Origin: Luteimicrobium subarcticum
GTDB taxonomy: Bacteria > Actinomycetota > Actinomycetes > Actinomycetales > Cellulomonadaceae
DNA: 41,617 nt
Direction: 5' to 3'
Assembly (NCBI RefSeq): GCF_002798015.1
Contig: NZ_PGTZ01000007.1
Span: forward strand, 386,605 to 428,221
Shown here: positions 1 through 9,229 of the stretch, one piece after another
Position numbering within the stretch: the first letter of the stretch is position 1
Layout: every line of letters starts with the position of its first letter
Notes under the pieces: generated by a model
What the model saw: only the letters and a program-made list of their open reading frames with translations
Told to the model about the DNA's origin: nothing
Databases searched by the model: none
Translations under genes and position numbers: made by a program

Positions 1-63
<63 letters not shown>

Positions 64-133
64 CGTCCGGCGCCGTCGCGCGATCGTGGGTCGCGTGGTT
101 TCCTGGAGACAAGGACGTGGCAGGGGAGCTGCG

Positions 134-1579
134 ATGCGTGCCAGGAGAACCGTGGCGCGGCGCTCCCGGTCGTTCCTGGCCTGCTGCGTCGTCGCCGCCG
201 TCACACTCGGCGCGGCGGCAGGGTCCGCCGTGCCGACGGGTCCTGTGCGCCTGGAGGTGTGGCGGACCACGGGCGACCGGTCCGAGCTCTTCCACCGGTC
301 CGCGGACGTCGCGTGGCACGCGTCGGCGGCGGCGCCGCAGGGGATGGTCGTCGAGGTCGACCCGACGCGCGTCTACCAGCCCGTCGACGGCTTCGGCGGG
401 GCGATGACGGGCTCGTCCGCGTGGGTGCTGGACCACGACCTGTCGGCGAGCGCTCGCGACGCGCTCCTCACGTCGTTCTACGGCGCGTCGTCGGGGCTGG
501 GCATGACGATGGTGCGCGTCCCGCTGGGCCCGAGCGACTTCAGCCCGGCCGGCCCGGGGACGTACGACGACACCCGGGGCTCGCTGGCGGACTTCTCGTT
601 GGGCACCGACCTGACGACGACGGTGCCGCTGCTGCGCCGTGCGGCGCAGCTCAGCCCGTCGCTGAAGGTGGTGGGCTCGCCGTGGTCGGCACCGGCGTGG
701 ATGAAGACGTCGGGGTCGGTCGCCGGGGGCACGCTCGCCGGGTCGTCGTACGCGGTGTATGCGCAGTACCTCGTGAAGGCGGCGCAGGCGTGGGCGGCGC
801 AGGGCCTGCCGCTGTACGCGATGACGGTCCAGAACGAGCCGCTGCTGGACACGCCCGCGTACCCGTCGATGACGCTCACGCCGGGGCAGGAGGCCGCGTT
901 CGTCGGGTACTCGCTCGGGCCGCGGATGGCGGCGGCGGGGCTCGGGACGAAGATCGTGGTCTTCGACCACAACTGGGACACGCCGTCGTACCCGCTGGCG
1001 GTCCTGGCGGACCCGGCCGCGCGCCGGTACGCCGCGGGGACGGCGTTCCACTGCTATGGAGGTTCGCCCGCGCGGCAGACCGTGGTGCACGACGCGTACC
1101 CGGCCCTGCCGGTGTGGACGACGGAGTGCTCGGGCGGGACGTGGGGGGCGGGGTTCGCGGGCGACCTGGTCTGGGCGTCGGCGAACACGTTCGTCGGTTC
1201 GCTGCGGGCATGGTCGCGCGGGGTGCTGTGGTTCAACCTGGCGCTCGACACGTCGGGCGGCCCGACGAGCGGCGGGTGCTCGGGCTGCCGCGGCCTCGTC
1301 ACGGTCGACCCGGCGACGGGCACGTGGACGAAGAACCCCGAGTACTACGTGATGGCGCACTTCGCGCGGTTCGTGCGTCCGGGCGCGCACCGGGTGGCGT
1401 CGTCGACGGCGTCCGGGCAGGTCGACACGGTCGCGTTCGTGAACACGGACGGCTCGACGGTGCTCGAGCTGGTGAACGAGGGCGGCGCCCCCCGGGCCGT
1501 GACGGTGCGCTACCGCGGGCGGGACGCGGTCGTCACGCTGCCGGCGCGGTCTCTGGTCACGCTCCGCTGGGCGGGGTGA
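134..1579 (+). CDS. Secreted glycoside hydrolase family 30 (GH30) enzyme
   Basis: Predicted extracellular beta-glycosidase of the GH30 (TIM barrel plus beta-sandwich) family, in the glucosylceramidase/beta-1,6-glucanase group. The exact substrate cannot be read from sequence. I prefer ATG 134 because AGGGGAG lies about 6 nt upstream; an in-frame GTG at 86 has no comparable site. From 134 the protein is 481 aa. The N-terminus is Arg-rich followed by a hydrophobic run (SFLACCVVAAVTLGAAAGSA), a signal peptide. The acid/base Glu is in TVQNEPLL (about residue 235) and the nucleophile Glu in WTTECSGG (about residue 331). The last ~80 residues form the beta domain usual in this family. The gene converges on the TetR gene and their 3' ends overlap by 23 nt. 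Export of a glycosidase next to an ABC importer and a cytoplasmic GH3 enzyme suggests polysaccharide degradation feeding that uptake system. Confidence 0.88.
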   Translation: MRARRTVARRSRSFLACCVVAAVTLGAAAGSAVPTGPVRLEVWRTTGDRSELFHRSADVAWHASAAAPQGMVVEVDPTRVYQPVDGFGGAMTGSSAWVLDHDLSASARDALLTSFYGASSGLGMTMVRVPLGPSDFSPAGPGTYDDTRGSLADFSLGTDLTTTVPLLRRAAQLSPSLKVVGSPWSAPAWMKTSGSVAGGTLAGSSYAVYAQYLVKAAQAWAAQGLPLYAMTVQNEPLLDTPAYPSMTLTPGQEAAFVGYSLGPRMAAAGLGTKIVVFDHNWDTPSYPLAVLADPAARRYAAGTAFHCYGGSPARQTVVHDAYPALPVWTTECSGGTWGAGFAGDLVWASANTFVGSLRAWSRGVLWFNLALDTSGGPTSGGCSGCRGLVTVDPATGTWTKNPEYYVMAHFARFVRPGAHRVASSTASGQVDTVAFVNTDGSTVLELVNEGGAPRAVTVRYRGRDAVVTLPARSLVTLRWAG

Positions 1580-2381
1580 GGGGACTCCCTGTCGGGTGGG
1601 AGCGCGTCGAGCCCGCGAGGGTCGCCGCGAGGATCGCCTCGATCGCGAAGGCGCTCGCGTCGGCGAGGTCCACCGCCTCGGGGTCGAGCAGCCACTGCGT
1701 CTGGAGGCCGTCCATGACGCCGATGATCGCGCTGGCCGCACGGGTGAGTGCGGCGTCGCCGAACTCGGGGTCCTGCGGGTCGGTCTCGGGGGCGCTGCCG
1801 CCCTCGCCGGTGTCGCGCTCCCGCACGACGGTGCGCAGCGCGTCGGAGATGTCGCCGCGGAGCGTGATGAAGCGTTCGCGGACCCAGTCGCTCGCGGGGT
1901 GGCCGTCGGTGACGGCCTCGGCGGTGAGGACGGTGTAGGTCTGGACGATGCCGCGGCGCTCGGAGTTCATCCGGGCGGTCTTGACGAGGTGGCGGAAGAG
2001 GTCGAGCCCGCCGGGGATGTGCTGGCCCTCGAGGTGCTCGACGTCGACGAGGTCGCGGTACTCGAGCACGGCCCACAGGAGGCGGTCCTTGGAGCCGAAG
2101 TGGTGGAGCACGCCGGCGTGCGTGATGCCGACCTGTTCGGCCACCTCGGCGAGCGACGCGTTGTGGTAGCCCTTCGATCCGAAGGTCCGCATGGCGGCGC
2201 GGAGGATCTCCTCGCGGCGTTCGGCGGTGCCGCGGCGGGGGCGTCGGACGCGGTCGGCGGCGGCCTCGGGGAGAGGGGCGCTGACCTGCATGGATGCGCT
2301 CCCACCTGCGGTTTCGCGCGAGGGCCTGCGGGTGGAGGCGGCTGCGCTCGACCCGACGTCGCTGTCGGAACTGGTCGTCAT
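1557..2381 (-). CDS. TetR-family transcriptional regulator
   Basis: One-component repressor of the TetR type, 274 aa from ATG 2381. The helix-turn-helix lies at about residues 60-105 (ASLAEVAEQVGITHAGVLHH, then FGSKDRLLW), followed by an all-helical ligand domain. The first ~45 residues are a Ser/Ala-rich extension. A GTG at 2411 is possible but lies inside the operator, and an internal ATG at 2291 cannot be excluded. ATG 2381 is favoured because TATCGT ends 7 nt upstream and no Shine-Dalgarno is present, matching the leaderless pattern seen elsewhere in the window. It is divergent from the GH3 beta-glucosidase gene with a palindromic operator between them, so it probably represses both itself and the GH3 gene. 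The inducer is probably a sugar or oligosaccharide (inference from context). Confidence 0.87.
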   Translation of the reverse strand: MTTSSDSDVGSSAAASTRRPSRETAGGSASMQVSAPLPEAAADRVRRPRRGTAERREEILRAAMRTFGSKGYHNASLAEVAEQVGITHAGVLHHFGSKDRLLWAVLEYRDLVDVEHLEGQHIPGGLDLFRHLVKTARMNSERRGIVQTYTVLTAEAVTDGHPASDWVRERFITLRGDISDALRTVVRERDTGEGGSAPETDPQDPEFGDAALTRAASAIIGVMDGLQTQWLLDPEAVDLADASAFAIEAILAATLAGSTRSHPTGSPLTPPSGA

Positions 2382-2388
2382 GGGCTTA

Positions 2389-2394
2389 ACGATA
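2389..2394 (-). promoter_or_regulatory. Putative -10 of TetR gene (leaderless)
   Basis: On the minus strand TATCGT is followed by 7 nt and ATG 2381. The matching -35 position (about 2412-2417) falls inside the palindromic operator, which would give autorepression. Confidence 0.5.
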
Positions 2395-2408
2395 CTGTGA
2401 CCTTGCGC

Positions 2409-2432
2409 CACTTACTAACAAGTCAGTAAGTG
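2409..2432. promoter_or_regulatory. TetR-type palindromic operator
   Basis: CACTTACT (2409-2416) and AGTAAGTG (2425-2432) are perfect inverted 8-mers. The core fits TTACTnACnnGTnAGTAA, a classic TetR-family operator shape. It lies between the divergent TetR and GH3 genes and overlaps the predicted -35 regions of both. On the GH3 side, TTACTA 2412-2417 and TTGTAT 2436-2441 are 18 bp apart. It should therefore control both promoters. Confidence 0.82.
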
Positions 2433-2554
2433 TGGTTGTATGGCGCTCGCCGGGAGGCCGAGGGAGACCTCGGTCACACCCGGCAGGCGCCCCGCCGTGA
2501 CGATGCGGTGATCCATCCCGGGCGATGCACAGGACGTACTGACAGGAGCACGGC

Positions 2555-5155
2555 GTGTCACTGGAGACCACCGCGAGGCACCGCACCACCGCGGAGCTCG
2601 AGGCCCTCGCAGCCGAGCTGACGACCGAGGAGAAGGTCGCGCTCGTCGTGGGTGCCGGTCTGTGGACCACCACCGCGATCGACCGCATCGGTCTGCGTCC
2701 CGTCGTCATGTCGGACGGCCCCGCCGGGGTCCGTGGTACCGGGGACGTCCCCGGCGAGACGTCCGCGTCGTTCCCGGCCCCCTCCGCCGTCGCCGCCACC
2801 TGGGACCGCGCTCTCGTCGCACGGGCCGGCGCGCTCGTCGCCGCCGAGGCCCGCCGCCACGGCGTCGACATGGTCCTCGCCCCCCAGATCAACCTCCAGC
2901 GCACGCCCGTCGGCGGCCGCCACTTCGAGTGCTACTCCGAGGACCCGCTGCTCACCGGCGAGATCGCCCACGCCCTCGTCGGCGAGGTCCAGGAGCACGG
3001 CGTCGCGATGTGCATCAAGCACTACGTCGCCAACGACTCCGAGACCGAGCGCACCCGCTACCTCGCCCGGGTCGACGAGCGCACGCTCCGCGAGGTCTAC
3101 CTCGCGCCGTTCGAGCTCCTCGTCGACAAGACCCAGGCCTGGAGCGCGATGGCCGCCTACTCGGGCATCGACGACGGCCGGGTCGCCGCCACCGCGACCG
3201 AGCACGCGCCGCTCGTCCAGGACGTCCTCAAGCGCGAGTGGGGCTTCGACGGCGTCGTCGTCAGCGACTGGCTCGCCACCAAGACCGTCGCCGGCGCCGT
3301 CCGCGGAGGACTCGACCTCCAGATGCCCGGCCCCGACGGCCCGTGGGGCGACGGCCTGCTCGCCGCGGTCCGCTCCGGCGAGGTCGCCGAGAGCGAGATC
3401 GACGACAAGGTCGTCCGGATCCTGCGCCTCGCGGAGCGTGTCGGCGCCCTCGGCGCGGACGGCGTCACGCCGCCCGCCCCCGAGCGGCCCGCCGTGCGGC
3501 CCGACGCCTCCGCGCTGCTGCGCGAGCTCGCCGCCCGCTCCGTCGTCATGCTCAAGGACGACGAGCAGCTCGTCCCGCTCGACCTCGAGGCCCTCGCCGC
3601 CGAGGCCCGGACGCCGCGCGTCGCGCTCCTCGGACCCGCCGCGGTCGACCCGTTCGTCCAGGGCGGCGGCTCGGGCTTCGTCAACCCCGACCACCTCGTC
3701 CTGCCCGTCCCGGCGATCCTCGAAGCCCTCGGCGACGGCGTCCGCGTGGACGTGCACCACGGTGCGCGGGCCCGCGTCAACCCGCCCGAGATCGACGTCG
3801 CCGAGCGGTGCACCGACCCCGAGACCGGCGCGCCCGGCGTCCGGGTCGAGCTGCTCGACGCGGGCGGCGCCGTGCTCGCCTCGACCGTCGACGCCGGCTG
3901 GTCCGGCTGGTACCCCCTCGTCGAGGACCCGCGCGCCATGGCGCTGCGGCTCGTCGCGGACGTCCGGCTCGACGAGCCCGGCGAGCACGAGCTCGGCGTC
4001 GGAACGGTGGGCCGCCACGAGATCCGCGTCGACGGCGCCCTCGTCGCGTCGTCCGACCACGTCGTCGCCGAGGAGATCGTGCTCTCGTCCGGGCACAACC
4101 ACCCCACCGCGACCACGACCGTCGTGACCGTCGACGAGCCGCGGACCGTGCGCCTCGACGCCCGTCTCCAGGTCGTCCACCCCGTCGGGTACGACTCGTT
4201 CGTCCGCGGCGAGGTCGTCCACCGCCTCCCCGGCCCGTCGGCCGAGGCGGACCTCGCGGCCGCCGTCGGGCTCGCCGCCGACGCGGACGTCGCGATCGTC
4301 GTCGTCGGCACCACCGAGGAGGTCGAGTCCGAGGGCTACGACCGCCCCGACCTGGACCTGCCGGGCAACCAGGACGAGCTCGTCCGCCGCGTGCTCGCCG
4401 CCAACCCGCGCACGATCGTCGTCGTCAACGCCGGCGCGCCCGTGGTGCTGCCGTGGCTCGAGCAGGCCGGCACCGTGCTGTGGTCGTGGCTCGCGGGGCA
4501 GGAGTGCGGGGGCGCTCTGTCCGACGTCCTCACCGGCGTCACAGAACCTTCAGGCCGCCTCCCCTGGACGCTCCCGGCCCGTTACCAGGACGTGCCCGTT
4601 CCCTCGGCGATCCCCCAGGACGGGGTGGTGTCGTACGACGAAGGCGTCCACGTCGGGTACCGGCAGTGGGAGCGGGACGGGCTCGAGCCCGCCGCCCCCT
4701 TCGGCCACGGGCTCGGCTGGACCACCTGGGAGCACCGCTCCGCCGACGTCGCGTCCCGCGGGAACGACGGAGCGGACGGGATCGACCTCGACGTCGAGGT
4801 CGCGAACGTCGGCCCCCGGGACGGCCGCGAGGTCGTCCAGGTGTACGTCGAGCCCCCGGCCGGCGGCGGTCACGACCGTCCCGTGCGGTGGCTCGGCGGC
4901 TTCGAGGTCGTCGCGGTCGACGCGGGTGAGTCCGCGACCGTCCGCGTCCATGTCCCGCGGCGCGCGTTCGAGGTCTGGGACGTCGCCGCGCACCGCTGGT
5001 CCCTGCCCGCGGGCGACTACCGGCTCCGTGTCGGTCGGTCCGTCCGTGACCTACGCCTCGACGTCACCGTCCCGCTCGGCGAGCCGCTCGGCCCGCCGGA
5101 CGGTCCCGCGGTGGCGCCGGAGTCCCTCACCGCCGGGGCCGCCCCGGCGGGGTGA
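2555..5155 (+). CDS. Glycoside hydrolase family 3 beta-glucosidase with PA14-like insert
   Basis: Predicted intracellular beta-glucosidase releasing terminal beta-linked glucose (or a related sugar) from oligosaccharides. It has 866 aa and no signal peptide. GTG 2555 is preceded by ACAGGAGC at good spacing. The GH3 N-terminal barrel (about 15-290) carries the nucleophile D238 in GVVVSDWLA. The C-terminal sandwich carries the acid/base candidate E593 in ESEGYDR, as in Kluyveromyces BglI-type enzymes. A PA14-like insert lies at about 400-515, and a fibronectin-III-like domain closes the protein (about 755-830). Length and layout are normal for this subfamily. It is divergent from the TetR gene across the shared operator and lies 108 bp upstream of the ABC solute-binding gene. 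Intracellular location plus an importer implies hydrolysis after uptake. Confidence 0.92.
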   Translation: MSLETTARHRTTAELEALAAELTTEEKVALVVGAGLWTTTAIDRIGLRPVVMSDGPAGVRGTGDVPGETSASFPAPSAVAATWDRALVARAGALVAAEARRHGVDMVLAPQINLQRTPVGGRHFECYSEDPLLTGEIAHALVGEVQEHGVAMCIKHYVANDSETERTRYLARVDERTLREVYLAPFELLVDKTQAWSAMAAYSGIDDGRVAATATEHAPLVQDVLKREWGFDGVVVSDWLATKTVAGAVRGGLDLQMPGPDGPWGDGLLAAVRSGEVAESEIDDKVVRILRLAERVGALGADGVTPPAPERPAVRPDASALLRELAARSVVMLKDDEQLVPLDLEALAAEARTPRVALLGPAAVDPFVQGGGSGFVNPDHLVLPVPAILEALGDGVRVDVHHGARARVNPPEIDVAERCTDPETGAPGVRVELLDAGGAVLASTVDAGWSGWYPLVEDPRAMALRLVADVRLDEPGEHELGVGTVGRHEIRVDGALVASSDHVVAEEIVLSSGHNHPTATTTVVTVDEPRTVRLDARLQVVHPVGYDSFVRGEVVHRLPGPSAEADLAAAVGLAADADVAIVVVGTTEEVESEGYDRPDLDLPGNQDELVRRVLAANPRTIVVVNAGAPVVLPWLEQAGTVLWSWLAGQECGGALSDVLTGVTEPSGRLPWTLPARYQDVPVPSAIPQDGVVSYDEGVHVGYRQWERDGLEPAAPFGHGLGWTTWEHRSADVASRGNDGADGIDLDVEVANVGPRDGREVVQVYVEPPAGGGHDRPVRWLGGFEVVAVDAGESATVRVHVPRRAFEVWDVAAHRWSLPAGDYRLRVGRSVRDLRLDVTVPLGEPLGPPDGPAVAPESLTAGAAPAG

Positions 5156-5263
5156 GCACGCCCACCCTGCCCCGTCTACCTTCCTGATCCACCACTCACC
5201 TGTCTGGAACAACCCTCTCCCGTGTCCCGTCATCGGGACCACTCTGTGCAAGGAGGCACATCC

Positions 5264-6946
5264 GTGAAGATGCGGAAGATCGGCCCCGCCGTCGTCGGTG
5301 CGGCAGCCCTGGCCCTCGTCGTCGCCGGTTGCGGCGGCGGCGACGGCGACACGAAGTCCAACGACAAGGGCGGCAGCACCGGTGGCGTCGCCACGCAGCC
5401 GCTCGACATCGGTATGCCGAACGGTCCTGTGACCAACAACTCGAACCCGTTCCTCAACACCTCCGCGGGTGCGGCGCTCGGGTACCGGTTCGCCATCTAC
5501 GAGCCCCTCATGCAGTACAACGACACCGCGCCGGCCGACCCGGCCGTGCCGTGGCTCGCGAAGAGCATCGACTGGAACGCCGACTACACCGAGGCGACGA
5601 TCACGGCGCGTGACGGCGTGAAGTTCTCGGACGGCACGCCCATGACGGCCGAGGACATCGCCTACTCGATCCAGCTCCGGATCGACAACGCGGCGCTCAA
5701 CAGCGAGGGCCTGCCCTACAAGAGCCTCACGCAGGACGGTGACAAGGTCGTCGTGACCTTCGAGGGCTCGCAGTTCGTCAACCAGGCCAAGGTCGACAGC
5801 CTGTTCGTCGTGCCGAAGCACCTCTGGGAGAAGATCAAGGACCCGACGACGGACCTCGTCCAGACCCCCGTCGGCACCGGCCCCTACGTCTTCAAGAGCT
5901 TCTCGGGCCAGACCATCACGCTCGACAAGAACACGAGCTACTGGGGTGGCGACGTCGCGGCCCCGTCGCTGCGGTACACCGCCTACAAGGGGAACGACCC
6001 GCAGATCACGGCCCTCCAGACCGGTGAGTCGCAGTGGTCCTGGGTGTTCATCGCGGACTACGAGAACGTGTACGTCAACAAGGACGCCGAGAACAACAAG
6101 GTCTACTCGCCGGCCGGCCTGGGCATCGACCAGCTCGTCATGAACAACGAGAAGGGCCCGTTCTCCGACATCGCCCTGCGCAAGGCCACCAACATGGTCC
6201 TGGACCGCGAGAAGGCGTCCACGATCGCCGAGTCCGGTCTGTTCCCGGCGCTCAAGAGCATCACGGGCTTCCCGACCCCCGCCGGCGAGTCGTTCATCGC
6301 CGACGCGTACAAGGGCCAGGAGTACAAGGTCGACGTCGACGGCGCCAAGAAGGTGCTCACCGACGCGGGCTACACGTACGACGGCGACAAGCTCATGAAG
6401 GACGGCAAGCAGGTCGCCGTGACCCTGCAGGACCCGACCGGCTGGAACGACTACATCACGTCGCTGCAGCTCATCGCGACGTCGCTCAAGTCGATCGGTG
6501 TCGACGCCAAGGTCGAGACCCCGACGGTCGACGCCTGGACGCAGAACCTCAACGTCGGTGACTTCGACGCGGCGCTGCGCTGGACCGACGGTGGCGCCAC
6601 GCCGTACCAGATGTACTCGAGCATGTTCGACCCGAAGTACTACCAGCCCCTGGGCAAGACCGCGGCGAACGACCTCGGCCGGTACAACGACCCGGACGCG
6701 AAGAAGCAGTTCGAGAACTACATCAACGCGAAGGACGACGCGGGCCGTAAGACCGCCCTCGACGCCCTGCAGAAGCACTGGGTCGAGGACGTCCCCGCGA
6801 TCGGTGTCGACGCTCGCCCGTCCGCGGCCGAGTACTCCACGAAGTACTACGAGGGCTGGCCGACGGCGGACGACGCCTACGCCGACCCGCAGCCGACCAA
6901 CATCAACGTGTCGCTGGTGCTCACCAAGCTGAAGCCGGCGTCCTGA
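5264..6946 (+). CDS. ABC transporter solute-binding lipoprotein, family 5 (oligopeptide/oligosaccharide type)
   Basis: Captures substrate outside the membrane for the downstream Dpp/Opp-like importer. The start chosen is GTG 5264: AGGAGG at 5251-5256 sits 7 nt upstream, whereas a GTG at 5222 lies ahead of that site. This gives 560 aa. The N-terminus has a basic stretch, a hydrophobic run and the lipobox LVVAGC, so the mature protein is probably lipid-anchored at Cys. The body matches the SBP_bac_5 fold (for example [19 protein letters not shown] and [10 protein letters not shown]). Family members bind peptides, nickel or, as with Thermotoga CbtA, cello-oligosaccharides. The adjacent GH3/GH30 genes favour an oligosaccharide here (inference). 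Codon use is strongly biased and the gene is followed by two hairpins, consistent with higher expression than the transporter genes. Confidence 0.9.
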   Translation: MKMRKIGPAVVGAAALALVVAGCGGGDGDTKSNDKGGSTGGVATQPLDIGMPNGPVTNNSNPFLNTSAGAALGYRFAIYEPLMQYNDTAPADPAVPWLAKSIDWNADYTEATITARDGVKFSDGTPMTAEDIAYSIQLRIDNAALNSEGLPYKSLTQDGDKVVVTFEGSQFVNQAKVDSLFVVPKHLWEKIKDPTTDLVQTPVGTGPYVFKSFSGQTITLDKNTSYWGGDVAAPSLRYTAYKGNDPQITALQTGESQWSWVFIADYENVYVNKDAENNKVYSPAGLGIDQLVMNNEKGPFSDIALRKATNMVLDREKASTIAESGLFPALKSITGFPTPAGESFIADAYKGQEYKVDVDGAKKVLTDAGYTYDGDKLMKDGKQVAVTLQDPTGWNDYITSLQLIATSLKSIGVDAKVETPTVDAWTQNLNVGDFDAALRWTDGGATPYQMYSSMFDPKYYQPLGKTAANDLGRYNDPDAKKQFENYINAKDDAGRKTALDALQKHWVEDVPAIGVDARPSAAEYSTKYYEGWPTADDAYADPQPTNINVSLVLTKLKPAS

Positions 6947-6949
6947 GCC

Positions 6950-6999
6950 GGGTGACGGTCCCGCCGGCCTCGGTGCGTCGGTCGGCGGGGCCGTCACCC
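6950..6999 (+). terminator. Stem-loop 1 after solute-binding gene (intra-operon)
   Basis: GGGTGACGGTCCCGCCG (6950-6966) pairs with 6983-6999 over 17 bp with one G-U, leaving a 16-nt loop. It begins just after the stop codon and has no T tract. It is probably a partial terminator or 3'-end stabiliser that raises the binding-protein mRNA relative to the transporter genes. Confidence 0.65.
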
Positions 7000-7020
7000 T
7001 TACCGTCCTCGCGGACGACG

Positions 7021-7050
7021 GTGCGCCCGGTCCTTCGGGGCCGGGCGCAC
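7021..7050 (+). terminator. Stem-loop 2 with TTCG loop (intra-operon)
   Basis: GTGCGCCCGGTCC, TTCG, GGGCCGGGCGCAC forms a 13-bp stem with one G-U and a stable UUCG-type tetraloop. The segment 7037-7046 can instead pair with GCCCGGCCCC at 7063-7072, so two mutually exclusive folds are possible ahead of the ATPase start. Confidence 0.65.
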
Positions 7051-7119
7051 TCCCGGGCGGGAGCCCGGCCCCCCACGTCTCCCTGTCGGCCCCGGCCGGC
7101 ATCGTTCCCCAGGTGATCC

Positions 7120-8250
7120 ATGAGTGACGAGAAGAACCCTCCGCCGACGACCGCGCGCGGCGACGTCGTGCTCGAGGCCGTCGGCCTGACCAAGCACTTC
7201 CCGGTGCGTGGCCTGCGTTCCGGCGGCGCCGTGGTGCACGCCGTCGACGGCATCGACCTCGAGCTGCGCTCGGGCCAGGTCGTGGCGCTGGTCGGCGAGT
7301 CCGGCTCGGGCAAGTCGACGGTCGCACGACTGCTCGCGCGCCTCTACCCGCAGACGAGCGGCGACATCCTGCTGCACGGCAAGCCGGTCACGGCCCGCCG
7401 CGGCGGTGACTTCCGTCGGTACGCGCGTCGCGTCCAGATGATCTTCCAGGACCCGTTCGGGTCGCTGAACCCGGTGCACACGGTCCGGTACCACCTGACC
7501 CGTGCGCTGCGGATCCACCACAAGGGTCTGCGCGGGCAGGCGCTCGAGACGGCCCTGCGCGAGCTGCTCGAGCGCGTCCACCTGACGCCCGAGCGGTACA
7601 TCGACAAGTTCCCGCACGAGCTGTCGGGCGGCCAGCGGCAGCGCATCGCGATCGCGCGTGCGCTCGCGGCCGACCCGGAGGTCCTGCTCGCGGACGAGCC
7701 GATCTCGATGCTCGACGTGTCGATCCGCGTCGGCATCCTCAACCTCCTGCAGGACCTGCGCGACCGCCTCGGCATCGCGATCCTGTACATCACGCACGAC
7801 ATCGCCTCGGCCCGCTACTTCGCGGACCGCACCCAGGTGATGTACGCCGGTCGTCCCGTCGAGGCGGGCGACAGCGAGTCGGTGACGCAGGAGCCTGCGC
7901 ACCCCTACACGCAGCTGCTCGTCCGGTCCGCGCCGGACCCCGACGACCTGTCGGGCGCCGACCGCAACGCCGGCCGCGGCGAGCCGCCGAACATGGTGCG
8001 CCCGCCCGCCGGGTGCCGGTTCAACCCGCGCTGCCCGTTCGCGACCGACCTGTGCCGCGAGGTCGTCCCGCCGCTCCTGCCGATCTCGCCGCAGCGTTCG
8101 GTCGCCTGCTGGGGCTACGCCGCACAGGTCCCGGGAGGGCTCGAGACCGCTCCGGCGGGCGCTGTCCTCCCCGACCTGGGGAGCGACGCCGTCCCGGTCC
8201 AGCTCACCGAGACCGTCCACGCCGCACCGACCCAGGGGGTGACCCGGTGA
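7120..8250 (+). CDS. ABC importer ATPase, Dpp/Opp type (first)
   Basis: ATP-binding subunit of the family-5 importer, 376 aa, starting at ATG 7120 after AGGTGAT. Walker A is GESGSGKST (about 59-67), the signature is LSGGQRQR (about 168-175), and Walker B is VLLADEP with a following SMLD. The C-terminal oligopeptide/dipeptide extension carries the Cys pattern [14 protein letters not shown]. It is separated from the binding-protein gene by a hairpin-rich gap of 173 bp and overlaps the first permease gene by 4 bp (GTGA), so the two are translationally coupled. It should pair with the second ATPase (10366-11463) as a heterodimer on the cytoplasmic face. Nothing is missing from the nucleotide-binding motifs. 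Confidence 0.92.
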   Translation: MSDEKNPPPTTARGDVVLEAVGLTKHFPVRGLRSGGAVVHAVDGIDLELRSGQVVALVGESGSGKSTVARLLARLYPQTSGDILLHGKPVTARRGGDFRRYARRVQMIFQDPFGSLNPVHTVRYHLTRALRIHHKGLRGQALETALRELLERVHLTPERYIDKFPHELSGGQRQRIAIARALAADPEVLLADEPISMLDVSIRVGILNLLQDLRDRLGIAILYITHDIASARYFADRTQVMYAGRPVEAGDSESVTQEPAHPYTQLLVRSAPDPDDLSGADRNAGRGEPPNMVRPPAGCRFNPRCPFATDLCREVVPPLLPISPQRSVACWGYAAQVPGGLETAPAGAVLPDLGSDAVPVQLTETVHAAPTQGVTR

Positions 8251-9227
8251 AGTTCCTCTTCCGTCGCCTGTTCTTCTACGCGCTCACGGCGTGGGCCGCC
8301 GTGACCATCAACTTCTTCGTGCCGCGTGTCATGAAGGGTGACCCCGTCCAGTCGCTCATCAACCGCTACCAGGGCCAGATCGACCAGGACGCCGTCCACT
8401 CGCTGTACGTGCTCTTCGGCCTCGACAAGAAGCAGAGCCTCTGGCAGCAGTACGTCGAGTACTGGGGCCAGATCCTCCACGGGAACCTCGGCATCTCGTT
8501 CACGTTCTTCCCGACGCCGGTCTCCGACGTCATCCGGACGTCGCTGCCCTGGACCGTCGGGCTCGTCGGCATGGCGACCGTCATCGCGGTCGTCCTGGGC
8601 ACGCTGTTCGGCACGTACCTCGGCTGGCGCCGCGGCACCTGGGCCGACTCGTTCCTGCCCGTCATGACGTTCTTCTCGTCGGTGCCGTACTTCTGGCTCG
8701 GCCTGCTGTTCATCGCGGTCCTGGCCGTGGCGTTCCCGGTCTTCCCGGCGAGCAACGCGTACACGCCGGGGCTCGAGGCGTCGTTCTCGTGGCCGTTCAT
8801 CCAGTCGGTCGTGCAGCACGCGTTCCTGCCGGCCCTGACGATCGTGCTGTCGTCCGTCGCCGGCTGGATCCTCGGCATGCGCAACATGATGGTCACCGTC
8901 GGGTCCGAGGACTACGTGACGGTCGCGCAGGCCAAGGGCCTGCCGGAGCGGCGCGTCATGTACGGCTACGCGGCCCGCAACGCCGTCCTGCCCCAGGTGT
9001 CCAGCTTCGCGCTGTCGCTCGGCTTCGTGGTGTCGGGCTCGCTCGTCATGGAGCTCGTGTTCTCCTACCCGGGCATCGGTACCCAGCTCCTCGCCGCCAT
9101 CGGCGCCAAGGACTACCCGCTGATGCAGGGCATCTTCCTCGTCATCACGCTGGCGGTGCTGCTCGCGAACATCCTCGCGGACGTCGTCTACGTGTTCCTC
9201 GACCCGCGCACCCGTCAGGAGGGGTGA
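8247..9227 (+). CDS. ABC importer permease, DppB/OppB type
   Basis: Inner-membrane channel subunit of 326 aa. The start is GTG 8247, inside the GTGA overlap with the upstream ATPase stop; AGGGGGTGA lies just upstream. The N-terminal membrane segment ([20 protein letters not shown]) is typical of DppB/OppB. The cytoplasmic EAA-type loop that docks the ATPase reads [20 protein letters not shown], followed by RNAVLP. About six membrane segments are visible. It pairs with the next gene's product to form the pore. Its stop overlaps the Shine-Dalgarno zone of the next permease gene. Confidence 0.92.
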   Translation: MKFLFRRLFFYALTAWAAVTINFFVPRVMKGDPVQSLINRYQGQIDQDAVHSLYVLFGLDKKQSLWQQYVEYWGQILHGNLGISFTFFPTPVSDVIRTSLPWTVGLVGMATVIAVVLGTLFGTYLGWRRGTWADSFLPVMTFFSSVPYFWLGLLFIAVLAVAFPVFPASNAYTPGLEASFSWPFIQSVVQHAFLPALTIVLSSVAGWILGMRNMMVTVGSEDYVTVAQAKGLPERRVMYGYAARNAVLPQVSSFALSLGFVVSGSLVMELVFSYPGIGTQLLAAIGAKDYPLMQGIFLVITLAVLLANILADVVYVFLDPRTRQEG

Positions 9228-9229
9228 AG

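Noticed and set aside
2558-4222. Long antisense frame within the GH3 gene
   Set aside because: Asp/Gly/Val/Glu-rich composition expected of the complement of GC-rich coding sequence; no family resemblance.
5130-5150. Terminator hairpin at the end of the GH3 gene
   Set aside because: CCGCCGGGGC/GCCCCGGCGG is a perfect inverted repeat but lies wholly within the last codons with a 1-nt centre; coding bias explains it as well, and the downstream importer may be co-transcribed.
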